From contig JAECUM010009495.1 of assembly GCA_016617855.1 (NCBI GenBank), forward strand, positions 1-64,000: a DNA stretch of 64,000 bases, written 5' to 3'. The notes under the pieces are model-generated. The model was not told the DNA's origin. It did no database searches and saw only the letters and a program-made list of their open reading frames with translations. Shown piece after piece: positions 1 through 11,210 of this stretch. The DNA comes from Megalonaias nervosa. Lineage: Eukaryota > Mollusca > Bivalvia > Unionida > Unionidae. Each line of letters starts with the position of its first letter. The stretch's first letter is position 1. Made by a program: the position numbers and the translations under genes.

Positions 1-1534
1 AAAAATGAAAAAGTATCTTTGTTCAGATTGCGTAATCAAGATGTCTGAAGACTAGGTCACTAGATGTTTTATAGGACAGATCCAATTATGTTTATAGCCA
101 AATAAGACTGTGCTGTTTTTCTGATGTTTATAACCGTATAACAAAAGAACTGGATTCCGACATAAATATTGATCTAGGTCTAAGAATAAAACAATGTCTA
201 GTGATGTCAACATCACATGAAGAATACTGTCAAAATTCAATATCATTACAATGTTTTCCACCATATGAAACATAATCAGCTTCAACAACTGAACTGACAG
301 ATTGATTCACTATGTAAGAGTCACAATCAAAGTTGGTACAATAATTGTATATACTTATGAACCATGTATACAACAAATATGAAACTTCATACATTACAAA
401 ATATGTGGATTACTGAATATGTATTGACTGACATTTAACTTTTCGGGTTGCCTCATTGTGTGGAGTTACAGCGCATTGCTATGATGCATGCTTTCCAATG
501 GGGAATCAAATTGATAAATGTCTGTCAAAATTCAATCAAAATGTTTTTGTGTCTAATACCACACACAAAATAAATGTTTGTGAATTTAATATTTTGTAAA
601 AGTTTTCTTGGTCAATTTCTATTATCTAGTGATTTTCCAATGTCAGGCTCCAGTATCAGAATGTCAGAATTTGTGGAAAGTAAAAATTAAATGATTTAAA
701 ATCATCTTCATGTATGGTCAATCTTTTTCATCACTCAGACCCTTAACCATCTTCAGTTAAAAGATATCACAGTGCACTGCAAAGTCTTCTACTAACGACT
801 GTGACACAGTAAAGATGGAATTGCATGCAGACTTGCTATGACTTAAGTGTCTTGCTGAAAAGCTAAAATATAATCTGTTCCTGCTTCTTGAATGATTATG
901 ATGCCAACTTCATGACCTTGATCTTGATCAGCTTAAGGAATATGACCTTGAGCTGCTGTTCTTTCAGTCGATAGAGGATCCTGAACATCACCTTCTCCTA
1001 GGCACAGCAAAGATGCAGGATAATCCAATACAGATTTCTCTGTTGGAACTTTCAAAATCCAGGTAAGCAACAAACTGAACTGTATCCTATGGGAGTTAAC
1101 AGGTCATCTGACAATCATCCTTTTCATAGAATACTTCAATTAACAAGTGATTTAAATTCATTACATCAGGAATAAATTAACGATGACCATGAGATAAGCA
1201 TCATGTTTTTTTTCTCCCATAAAAGATGTATGTCAAGATTCAAGATAATTAGGGATAACAATAACCGCCATGCTCACTTACTGAATTTGGACCTTTTCCC
1301 AGAAGATGAATAAATAAACTCAACAGTCACCCTGATCCAGCAAGACAGATCCAGGTTAGGCTAAAGTTGCAGCAATCTGCTTAGAAAGAATGTGTCATTC
1401 TCTGACCTTGACCTTCTTTAAGATGAAGGATATGAATCATCAAAGCCTTTGAAAATTTTGCACATAAACCTAGCTTAGGGCTGTCATTGTTTTCATTTTA
1501 CCTGTAACAAACTCCTTACTGTTTGCTCCTTTTA
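1..1534 (-). other. 3' UTR / 3' flank of the GPATCH8-like gene
   Basis: This stretch follows the stop codon on the minus strand. No other coding region is visible. No canonical AATAAA was found on the minus strand by eye; an ATTAAA variant sits at 585-590 and is the only poly(A) signal candidate I noticed. Part of the region (about 875-960) resembles the RS-coding part of the gene and is listed separately. The rest is AT-rich unique-looking sequence with scattered TGACCTTGA words on the plus strand. The transcript end is not fixed by what can be seen. Confidence 0.4.
875..960 (-). pseudogene. Decayed copy of the gene's RS-coding segment
   Basis: The plus-strand text here matches about 3343-3437 of the terminal exon: both contain CCTGCTTCTTGAAT at one end and AAGGAATATGACCTTGA or AGGAATATGACCTTGA near the other, with an internal gap in this copy. 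Read in the RS frame on the minus strand it gives short S/R runs such as SSSRSYSLS and SRSRS, broken by two TGA stops. It therefore looks like an old partial duplication of the RS-domain DNA placed downstream of the gene. An alternative is convergent low-complexity similarity, but the shared words include non-repetitive sequence. Confidence 0.55.
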
Positions 1535-4500
1535 TCACATGGCTGGACGGATGAACCGGGGTACAAACAGTTGATTTCCTACAATTATTGGTCCAGGTTG
1601 CTGGCCTGCAAGAGCTTGCTGTAGTTGAACCTGCTGTATCTGTGCTTGTTGTATCTGAGCCTGCTGTAGCTGAACCTGTTGTATCTGAGCTTGCTGTATT
1701 TGGGCTGCATGCTGCAACTGAGCCTGCTGAAACTGGGCTGCATGAAACTGAGCAACAGCAGATGTTGGAATTAATTGCTGACCTGCTATGACCTGGTGTC
1801 CTGATGGATGACTATATATTAACTGTCCCCCACCAATATTAACAAAACCTCCTGGATGTGATTGAATATGAAACTGCTGGACTGGGAGATGTGCAGGCTG
1901 TGCTCCTGCTGCAGCAGCCATAGTAGTGGTCATCATTCCTGCACTGTTTGGGACAGCGAAGACTGGCGCTCCTGCTTGAACAGGCATACCTGTATGTGAT
2001 ATAAGTGATACAGTTTGAGGAATAAGGAACTGTTGACCTCCTGATGCTGTTACAATATGGGGATGAAATCCTACAGGACTGGCTGATGGCTGTGGCTGAG
2101 CAATCATAATAGTCTGCTGACCATGAGATATTGGCATTGCAATAATGGTTGGCTGGATCTCTTCCATTAGTTGTTCTTCAGTGATCTGCTGGGGATCCTC
2201 CAGTAAAGGTTCTGGCTCTTCCTCTGAAGATGAAGAATCCGATTCTGGCTCTCCTCGTTCTTTCTTCTGTTGTTTTCTAATTTGTTTCCTTGCATGCTTT
2301 TGTGCTTGCTCCTGTAGTTTTTTGTATTGTTCAACCTGCTCTGGTGGAATGACAATTCCTGGGTTCTGTTCAGGCTCCTCCTTTTTCTTCTTTGGAGGAG
2401 GTGGAGGTCGAGGTGATGGTGATTTGGGGGGAGGTAGAGGGGGAGGAGTTTGTTCCTTCTTTGGTTCTTCCTTAAATGGTAGCTGTGGTTTCTGCTGCTG
2501 CTGCTGCTGATGTTGTTTCTGTTGTTGCTGCTGCTCTTGCTGTCCGTGTTCATCAGATAATGGATGCTCATTATACCCAAGAGGCATTCTCTGATAGGGT
2601 GGACCAGGAGGACCATGGTTGGGTCCACCTGGCCCAGGTGGTGGTCCATTGAATCGGTTTGGTGGAAATCTGCCAAGAGGCCTGTTCTGCATATATGAGG
2701 GTGGTGGTCCTCGCATTCTTGGATCAAATGGTGGTGGTCTCATTCCATGAGGATGTGGATATCCCCTAGGGCCTGGCCTGGGCAGTGGAAACCCCTGGGG
2801 TGGGGGTCTTACATTTTCAACTTGTCCTTGTGGTGGAGGAGGTGGGGGAGGCATATTTGGCATAAGTGGACCAATGAATCCTCCTGACTGCTGCCCTCCT
2901 ATTAATCCTGTTCCTGCACTTTCAGGAGGAGGTGGAGGTGGTGGGATACTTGGCAAAGTAGCAACCACATTCTCACTACCCTTTCCACTTGAATCACCAA
3001 ATGGAAGTGGAATATCTGCTGGTTTCGAGTTTGTCACAGTCTTTCCAACATCAACTTTGGGCTTTTTTCCCTTTAAATTTTTCAGTCTCTGCTCTGTCCT
3101 TGCATCGTCGTCATCTTTGATGTCTGGGAGAGGAATGTTTAGTGGATCAGTATCACTTTTGGAATCATCATTTGTGTTCTTTGAGGAGTTCTCTTTCTCT
3201 GCTTTGGGACTTTGATCTACCTTTGCTGTAGACAATGACCGTGACCCTGACTTAGATTCTTTCCTCCTTCTTGACCGTGACCTTGAGCTACTGTAAGAGT
3301 GACTCCTACTCCTTGATCTACTGGAATAACTACTATATGATCTGCTCCTGCTTCTTGAATAAGAATTATGTCTCCTTCGTGATCGTCTTCTTGATCTGGA
3401 CCTTGACCTGCTTGAGGAATATGACCTTGACCTGCTGTAATCTGAGTAGCTAGAAGATCTTGAGTATCGCGCTCTTCTCCTGGACCTGGAGCGTGTATAA
3501 GATCTTGAATGACTTGACCTTGAGTACGACCTTGACCTAGAGTACGATCGGCTGGAGTGCCTGTCACTGTAGGATGATGAGCTGTATGAACGATGACCAC
3601 TACTACGAGATCTACTGTAACTATGATAACTGTCATGGGAATATGAACTTCTCTTACCATGATGACTACTGCGTGATGATGACCTACTGCTCCGACTAGA
3701 ATCTCTACTTTTGCTTTCAGAGGGTTTCTTTTGCAAATAAGACTGTTGGTCAGAGCATACATTGTTCATAGCAGGAGTATTTTTTACACTACCCGCTGAT
3801 GCATTGGACTTTGCTGACCTTTGAGATAAGCTCATCTCTGAGACTTTCTTAACTGGATTGTCTGGTTCTGTTTTGACAACTGGTTTCTGTGGAGGATTTA
3901 CACTTGGTGTAACTGTAGTGCCAGTTAATTTTTTCTTTATCTTCTCCTTCACAGGTTCGGCAACTGTATTTTCTATGTCACTATCACTTGTTTCCCATTT
4001 GCTCTTAGAATTGTCATCAAGTTTCTTCCCTTCATAAATTCCCTCAAGCTTACTCCATGTATTGTCTGACTTGATCACTGGCATAGTTATGTCTTTTGTT
4101 CCTGACAAATTTTTGGGTGTTAATGTTTTCAACTTTTTAACAGTAGATGGGGCTGTATCATTGATGCTAGATTCACTGCTCAGCCTTTTCCTAGCATTTG
4201 GAGTAACAACCTGCTTCTCAGAAATGCCTTCTTTGGTTTCCACTGGCTCCTTTTTTATCTTCTGCAACACTGCATTGGTGGTTTTCTTTGTGCGATTCAA
4301 AGCCTGTAACTTGGCTGCAACAATTTTCTCACCCTCCGACTCTGAATCGCCAGATGGAAACTTTCTCTTAGAACCAATAATACTGTTTTCTGATTTTGTG
4401 TTACTGTCAGCAGTTTTGTTGATCTCTGCCTCACTCTCTGAAGAATTCTTGTCACCCTTTTTCCTATGCCTCCTTTTCTTTTTCTTATTCTTCCCCTCTT

Positions 4501-5645
4501 CCTTATTTTTCTCTGTATTGGACTCATCAGCTGAACTATTTGTGACATTGTCTACTGTTCCTAATGCTTCCTCCTTGTTCTTCTTACTCTTTTCTTTTTC
4601 AGCACCTAATTTTTTGTCATCTTCCTTACCTTCAACTACACTCTCACTATGTCTGTGCTTCCTCTTTTTCTTCTTTGATCTCTTTGATTTTTTCCTTTTC
4701 TTCTGTTTATCATCTTTCAAGATATCTTTTTCTGCATCAGATTCATTGTGTTTCTCTGACTGTTCCTCATTTTCAGATCCCTTGCTATGTGAATGATGAG
4801 ACTTTTTCTTTTTTCTCTTTTTATGCTTTTTGATCTTTTCTGATCCTTCCTCTTTTTCAGTCTTGCCATCTTCACCTACACCATCTTGTTTTACTTTCTT
4901 TCTCTTTTTCTTCTTTTTCTTACAATGTTGTCCTTCATCCCCTTCTTTGACCTCTCCCACTTTGTCCTCAGTCTTGTGCTTCTTATGCTTCTTTTTCTTC
5001 TTTTTCTTGTGGCTTTTTTTGGATCCTTTTTCTTCACCAATCTCATCCTTCTCCTTTCTTTCTTCTGCTTCATCTTTTGGCCTGTCTTCTTTGCTGGCAT
5101 CAATGTCATCAATCTTTTTTTCTGCAATGTCATTTGAATCCTGTTTATCTTTGGAATCTTGCTTTTGCTCTTTCTCCTGTTCCATTTCTTTTTCCTCTTC
5201 CTTTGAAGTAACTGCTGTCACATCTTTCTTAGGCTTTGATGAGAGCTGTGAGAAATCAAAGCATAATGGATTACAGCTAAAGGGCAGGACTGGTTCAGTT
5301 TTTGTATACTGTATCATCTCTTTTGGCCAGTCCAGTGTAACAGAATCATCTTTGCCTTTGACCTTCACAAACTTTGTGAGATCCTTTTGCTCATGTTCTC
5401 CACAACCCTTTTCTACAGTAGCTGCATCAGGTGGTATCGGTTTATTGACAGCTTTATCAACACTGGCACTAATAATAGAGTTGTTGTTTCCATTGGTTGG
5501 AGATTTAGCTTTGGTTGTGGTGTTTCTAGGCTGTTCCTTGTTCCTACTAGCCTCTTCCATAGAGCTGAATGGAGCTGTGTTGGTAACCTTAGGTCCTGTC
5601 TTCTTGATGGAGAAGGATACAGGACCAGGTTTGGAACCATCAGCA
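1535..5645 (-). CDS. GPATCH8: Terminal exon of GPATCH8/ZNF804-like nuclear protein
   Basis: The acceptor is a T-rich tract ending in AG at 5647-5646. The first base, T, completes an Asn codon with the exon at 10084-10166. The stop is TGA at 1537-1535. In the 1528-residue model this exon gives residues 159-1528. Visible parts in order: VSFSIKK near the start; the block WPKEMIQ...KTEPVLPFSCNPLCFDF (about 264-290); lysine-rich KKKKHKKHK tracts (about 367-560); an RS domain (about 790-960); proline runs and a glutamine tract (about 1060-1245); PPEQVEQYKKLQEQ helix (about 1254-1288); and a C-terminal Q-repeat (about 1454-1507). From family knowledge, vertebrate GPATCH8 has a matching KAEPS..YSCNPLYFDF block, Lys-rich and RS regions, and a PEEMEKYSKLQQ segment. 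A nuclear speckle or splicing role is inferred. Human GPATCH8 is about 1500 residues, so the length agrees. Confidence 0.85.
1604..1745 (-). repeat. 15-bp coding repeat giving [A/V]Q[L/I]QQ units
   Basis: On the plus strand CTGCTGTATCTGAGC-like 15-mers follow each other with point differences. On the coding strand they give about eight to nine copies of a five-residue unit (AQIQQ, VQLQQ), close to the C terminus of the protein. The repeat keeps frame because its period is a multiple of three. Confidence 0.8.
2490..2535 (-). repeat. CAG/CAA glutamine tract in coding sequence
   Basis: The plus strand shows runs of CTG and TTG triplets broken by ATG, TTC and CTC. On the coding strand these give two glutamine runs separated by K and H residues. 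CAG and CAA are mixed, so this is not a long pure repeat. Confidence 0.85.
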
Positions 5646-5940
5646 CTAAAATAAAATAAAATGAGGTATTAAATGATCCAAAACAATGGAATGTTGCTTC
5701 AAAATTACATCGATGTTCACCCAAAAAATGATGCATTTTTAATTCACAACGTTTTAAAATTTTCAACTGAATTTATATAATAGACTGCACAGTAAACCAC
5801 TGAAACATCTTTGAATTTTGTCTTTTTGTCTTTGGTTAAATATATTAATATCTTAGGGAAAATAAATACAAGGAGGAGAGAAAGCAAATTTAACATGAGA
5901 CTCCCTTTTTGTTGAAAAAACTTCTTAATGTTAAGTAATC

Positions 5941-6050
5941 TGAGCCACTGCAGCTCAGTGGTTAGAATAATCACCTAATGATCAAATGGGTACAACATAT
6001 TTAGTGTTGCTGTGGCATAAATTGCCAAACCAAACCAAGCCTAACAATTT
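5941..6050 (+). repeat. tRNA-derived SINE relic, head only
   Basis: The plus strand reads GCAGCTCAGTGGTTAGAA, which resembles a tRNA-type A box, followed by a weakly tRNA-like stretch and a CCAAACCAAACCAAGCC tail. It is short and degenerate. A chance match cannot be excluded. Confidence 0.35.
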
Positions 6051-6243
6051 TCTACCTAAGGATTTGCAAATGTCAAAGTGATTGCTGATTTAACCTTTTA
6101 ACTCAAACAGAACATAATGAATCTTTTTCAACATTACCACAAATGTCTCACAAAGAAGGATATTATGCTTTTTGAAATGTTTCTGAGTGGTGGTCTCACT
6201 AATACAGACTACATGCAAAAGGCAGTTGATTTTATATGTTCCT

Positions 6244-7426
6244 TTAACCCATTTTATCCTGAATGCGACTCGGGTGTAATACCTCATTCTATCCTGAATA
6301 CGCCTGTGGTCGTAGTATCCCATTTTATCCGGAATACAACTACGGTCGTACTCTACTATGTATGTATATAGCGTCTTTAGAAACACGTGTTATACATCAC
6401 AAATATTTGTGTACTTCTTCACAAACACAGGAAATGGTTAAAGCACGCATGAGCAGTGAAATTTAAAAAAAAAAACGTGGCTGGAAAAGAAATTGTTGGT
6501 TTTGAAAATCGATCAATAAAATGATGGACGACAACTGAGATGTAAACATGGATGTTGATAGCGAGGGTAGTGACACTGAAATTGACGATTTGGATGATTC
6601 TGAAGATAATATTGACTTAAATGATGGGTTAGAATTGAATCAAGTTGATGAAAGAGATGATGCATGGCTTCATGCACGTTTCGACAGTGATTCGGAGAAT
6701 GAAGCTGACTTTGAAGGCTTTCAAGAGGAATGGGTCCTGGATGATTTTTCACCTCCGTTGCAGCCACGATTTATTATATTATTACTGACATAGTGATGAT
6801 GTGGACTTCAAAATTTGGAGAAAAATTGTACTGATTAATTACTTTATCTTACTGAAAGATTTCTAGGATTAATTTGTGACAAGTTTTCAGGAGAAACTGC
6901 ACGCTGAAGTACATGTTCTAGAATGTGAAGTAAACAAATTGTTCTAGGTGTTTTGTTGTCCAATTTTAGTAAAATTATTATAACTTTTGAACTAACAGTG
7001 CTAGAAACTTCAAATTTGGACCAAAATACTAGAAATAGAATTATCTTTATTTTATGCACATACTATTTGGAGCATTTCATTCATCTTCATTAACAAAAGA
7101 TACACTGAACATCATGGTTTTTTAATTTTTTTTTTTTTTTTTCAAGTCACATTTCAAAATACAGTTGTGAGGATGTATATTGGTAAATGATAACAAAACA
7201 TATCTCTGTGTTGCAAATTTTATTACCTTTTCAGAGATACATAGTTTTATATACTTTAAAAAAGAAATAACAATGTTACAACATTTTTAGTAAACATGGT
7301 GAAGGTCATCACAATTTCTGCTGCTGCTGCTGTATGATGCTCCGTTTTACCACAATGTATTTAGAGTTGCTTCTCAGGAATCAGGCATTGCAGTTGAAAT
7401 TTGGTAAACAGGATAAAATGGGTTAA
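6244..7426. mobile_element. piggyBac-type non-autonomous element with TTAA target sites
   Basis: A TTAA at 6244-6247 is followed by CCCATTTTATCCTG. Near 7409 the exact reverse complement CAGGATAAAATGGG is followed by TTAA at 7423-7426. TTAA duplications with 14-bp terminal inverted repeats starting CCC are the hallmark of piggyBac elements. The body is 1175 bp, too short for a full transposase of about 550-600 residues. It carries only an acidic N-terminal-like ORF (6548-6793). At the left end the motif CATTYTATCC recurs at 6248, 6283 and 6319, giving 35-36-bp subterminal direct repeats. Confidence 0.85.
6548..6793 (+). pseudogene. Acidic N-terminal remnant of a piggyBac transposase
   Basis: This 81-residue ORF starts at ATG and ends at TAG. 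It is extremely acidic, with runs such as EIDDLDDSEDNIDL, and contains FDSDSENEADFEGFQ. Such an Asp/Glu-rich leader ahead of the DDE domain is usual in piggyBac-like (PGBD) transposases. No DDE domain follows before the right inverted repeat, so it is a deletion product inside the TTAA-flanked element. The host-gene alternative is weak because the ORF lies wholly between the element ends and on the opposite strand to the host gene. Confidence 0.6.
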
Positions 7427-9712
7427 GACAGGGACTGACCTTTGGCAAACAGTGTACATTCAGATCAAATATGAAAAACATGATTAAGATGTACACATAC
7501 GATCCAGAATTTAAAGTGGAAATGTGTCTAGATATGGATGAAACCCCCACCACTATCTTCCAATGAAAGAGATCGTTTCTTATGATGTGATCTCAATTTC
7601 TCAGTGAAAAGAATGTCATCTGCAATGTCAAATTGTGATAGAATATTGAAAATCAAAATTAAACTTTTTTTCTTTTAATATGAAGCCCAACAAAATCTGG
7701 CTGCAAATGATGAAATCCTTCCAACATTATTGAGCTCTGCACAAAACAAATGCTAGATCATAAAAGTGCTGTAACTCTATCAAATGTGGAACGATATGTG
7801 TGAAAAGTGAACATGACCTATATCTTTTTCACAGAAAGTCTAATAATAACTTTTTTTTAACCAATGAATTTCCACCAAAGTTAGTAACAGTAATCAGAAA
7901 CAGAAATCCTAAAAGTTATGAAGCACAAACAAAATTAGAAAAATGCAAGGGCAAACCTCTAGGTCCAACAGAAGTCTAAACTCAATTTCTTACTGAAATA
8001 AGTGAATATCAAACATAGATCTCCAAAATATAATGACCACTGCAGAAGTTGGTTTAAATCCATCAAGTAATTCGGAAGTTCATTAATGGATATGTAATTT
8101 GTGATGAATGGGCAAACTTCCAAATTTAAAACAAACTAAACTCAATAAAATTATCAACATAAATAGATGACAAGGCCATAACCTGCACACTGACTCCACC
8201 TCTGGGCTTTTGCTCAATTTGTACACGTCAATGTATATTCACATGCCAAATGCAGACTCTGTGACCAATGTACCTGAGGAACTGACTACACAAAATGCTT
8301 TGACACTGAGGGTAATCTACAGTATGGACTGATGTACGCAGGGACAAACAGAGACATGTAAGTAACTGCAGTCAAGCTTCAATCATGCCGTGATGGACAA
8401 AATTCAAACAATCACCCCCAATAAACAGCAATAGTAAATCTGGTTTCAGCCATTCATCACTGGAACAGTCCATTTAATCATTAGAGTTGCATGTCACTAT
8501 TTTTTGGTTTTGTATTATTGCTGAAATTAAATACATTAATTTTTAATAATGCAAAATAGAGGTTCTGCACAAATTTTCTGTGTAACCATGTAAACAATAT
8601 TGAGGCAGATTAGTGCTAATGATACAAAGAATGTCTGATTAGCGAAGCTCATTGTTTTCACATGAATTAGCTGATCACCCTTAAGTTAAATCATATCTTA
8701 AATGAAATAAATAACCCATAATTTTTACCAATTACTTATATTCATTCATTTTCTGCCATTTTGTTTAACTATTTGCGTATTTTGAAAATACCAGAACAGA
8801 CCGAAGTAACTGAGAAATCATAAAAGACTGTTTGAATAAATTCACTTGAAACTCATTTTATGTTAACCAATGTTACTGAAAATTTCTTAAATGACAAACA
8901 TTTAAATGAGTCAAAGAGAATATGTAGATTTCAGCCAGCAATAAAATTATGAAAAATACAGACAATGCCGCTTCAAAAGTTAAGCAGAACAGAATTTGTA
9001 ATGAAAGAGCAAATGATTATCATAACTCGGTGAAAATCAAACTTGACCTTGAACTTCTTGGCATGAAACTTAATCCCAAATTTTGTCTAAATCCATTCAG
9101 CCCTTTAAAAGTTACTGAGCTGCACAGACATGAGATGTGATGGATGAACATTGAAAATACTACAGTACACATCCACACAATATGATGTGAACATTTAAAA
9201 AGAAGAAAATAAAGTAATGCAAAGAAATTAAAGACTTATTTGTATATTATGTTAACTTTCAGTACTAGGTATAATGTTAATCTTCAATGACATCATGATG
9301 AACGAATTCTTTCAGGAATTTAACTCTTTCAATACTGCAATCCAGTTAACCCATCGAGGAACAAGAGGGCCAAGATCAGAATTTTATGAACTGCATATTT
9401 CACTCCCTGGTTTGGAATTGCATTTCTTCAATGTCAACGGGATATTCTGTAAACACCTAAAAACTTAACTTAACTCATCCTTTTTAGTCTTGGTCATCAA
9501 GATGCTTAACATGCATCTATCAAACAGATGGTTCGGTGACAAAGACTTTACCAGGCACACTTTATTTATGAATTTACTAGTGCTATTTGTTATTGTGTTC
9601 CAACCATTACTGTGTTGACCTGTCATTAAGAAAATAAAATGCCCAGAATTTGTTTCAGATTGAATATTTTGCAGCAACTGAACAAGTTACAACAACTAAG
9701 TCAATTGGTTTT

Positions 9713-9893
9713 GGTGCTTTGCTGCAGAGCTATTAAAAGTTGTTTAGTGCCAAAGCAACTGGAGTAAAGTGCCTTGCCCAAGTACACACCAGATGCTGAC
9801 CTAGGTTGAGCTGATGGTAGGATTCTAACCTACACCCTTTCAGTTGGAGTCAGGCAAACTACCAAGCCAATGTTACTCCTGCCTCCACTGATC
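9713..9893 (-). repeat. SINE family A copy (AAAGTGCCTTGCCCAAG core)
   Basis: The plus strand contains GGAGTAAAGTGCCTTGCCCA and ends in a region whose reverse complement reads TGGCTTGGTAGTT and GGTTAGAATCC, resembling degenerate tRNA-type A and B boxes. The SINE therefore points to the minus strand, with its head near 9893. Related copies lie at 17078-17232 and 21720-21902. Confidence 0.65.
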
Positions 9894-10083
9894 ATCTCTT
9901 ACAATATGTTGGTGCATGTATCAGATCTATTCCACACACTGAACCTACAGGGTGCCTATTTAATAAAAATGAATTTCCATGTAGACTACAACGTTTCTTG
10001 CATCTGCAAGCAATTTATTTGCATACAATAACCAAAATCAACTGTTCAAGAGCTCTGTTATAATGACAACCCTACTTCCTTAC

Positions 10084-10166
10084 TTTGCATCCTCTTTTGC
10101 ATCTGTTTTGTTCCCAGTTGGACTGCTTCCAAGACTTTTCTCCTCAACAGCAGCTGCCTTTATGGC
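10084..10166 (-). CDS. GPATCH8: GPATCH8-like gene, penultimate exon
   Basis: On the minus strand the sequence reads a pyrimidine-rich tract TTTTCTTTTTTCAG, then 83 coding bases, then GTAAGG. It encodes AIKAAAVEEKSLGSS and continues through T/D/K-rich residues to a split Asn codon (AA here, T in the next exon). The start phase is 0. It gives residues 132-159 of the model. The composition, charged and low complexity, fits a linker after the zinc finger. Both splice sites are strong and the phase joins the terminal exon exactly, so I am fairly sure of it despite its small size. What precedes it is less certain, because the upstream intron is 26.6 kb long and could hide another small exon. Confidence 0.75.
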
Positions 10167-11020
10167 CTGAAAAAAGAAAACAAAGGCATGAAGCAGTCAG
10201 ATTTGTTGTATCAGGTTCATCTATGAAACAGGAAAACTAGATCTAGCATGCATTAGTGTGATAATTATATCAACACTGTGAGAGAAGCCTATCTGGAGGT
10301 GTAATTGTCTCTAAGATATATGAATATAAGTCTAGTACATCAGAAGCCAGCCAGGGACATACAGAATGTGAAAATGAAAAGATTAAAAATGTACATGGTG
10401 GCCATGAAAGAAACACATTGCGAGTTAATAATTATGACAAAAATAAGAACAAAAATAACAAATGTATTAGGTCTCTTGCCAAATACAGGTCGTCTTCTTG
10501 CCCAACACAGGCACAGTATCCATGAATATGTAACAGCCGTTGCACCAATCCCAATTAAAATAAGTGTACTAGCCTGGACTGACCGGACAAAATAATCTCG
10601 GAACTGAACGTTAACTTATATATTGATAAATACTTTTAATTAAAATATGCTCCAAATAATATACATTTATTAGTATGAAAAATGAAAACATTCCCTCTTT
10701 TGGTAAATTTTTGTTAAATTTTTGTAGTCTGGAGCTATTTCCATTGGTAATTAAAAAATTTCACATAGAAAGGCAATTTCCAAATAAGACAATAAGTATT
10801 TATTTACAAATATCAGACACATCAGCATGCATGCCTATGTGTATCATCAACATTAATTATTCACAATTTCATAACTGGTGTCAACACATACATGATTTCA
10901 TAGGGTACTCAGAAAAAGATGTCTTTTGTAATCCTTTCAAAATTATTGAAACTTCTCTTCAAAGTTTCCAGATCATATAATATGAATTTGTATTGATTCA
11001 TACAGATAATATTTACTGTT

Positions 11021-11210
11021 ATACTCTCTTAGAAGTTGAGTTCAACTGCAAAAAACCATACCTGGATTTGCCGTCATATCATGCACCCACTGACTAGGGT
11101 CTATTGATTAATCATAACAAACTGCTCAGACCATATCTGCCAGCAAATCATGCTATGAAGACATGGGTTTGTCAAAGTTTGTAGTTGGACTTGGCTTGTA
11201 AGCAAGTATA
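11021..11210. mobile_element. Palindromic MITE, family 1, copy 1
   Basis: The element begins ATACTCTCTTAGAAGTTGAG and ends GTTGGACTTGGCTTGTAAGC followed by AAGTATA, an imperfect inverted pair. Inside are partner words of the ATCTGCCAG...CAGAT type. It belongs to the same roughly 190-210-bp family as 15516-15724, 25537-25740, 44437-44623 and 53940-54144. Confidence 0.7.

Larger units (their letters stand above)
5646..10083. other. Last intron (4.4 kb) and its contents
   Basis: The donor is GTAAGG next to 10084 and the acceptor is at 5647-5646. Inside are a short tRNA-head-like SINE relic (about 5941-6050), a piggyBac deletion derivative (6248-7422), a SINE copy (9713-9893), and diverged repeat DNA around 7610-8060 and 8950-9165 with words such as AAAGTTATGAAG and ACTTGACCTTGAACTTC, typical of short non-autonomous elements. 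I see no further exon. Confidence 0.55.

Noticed and set aside
2145..5654. Long open frames on the plus strand and other minus frames across the terminal exon
   Set aside because: They are shadows of a biased coding sequence (poly-Lys read as Phe/Ser/Leu-rich, RS codons read in other frames). Only the minus frame with splice sites and family blocks is supported.
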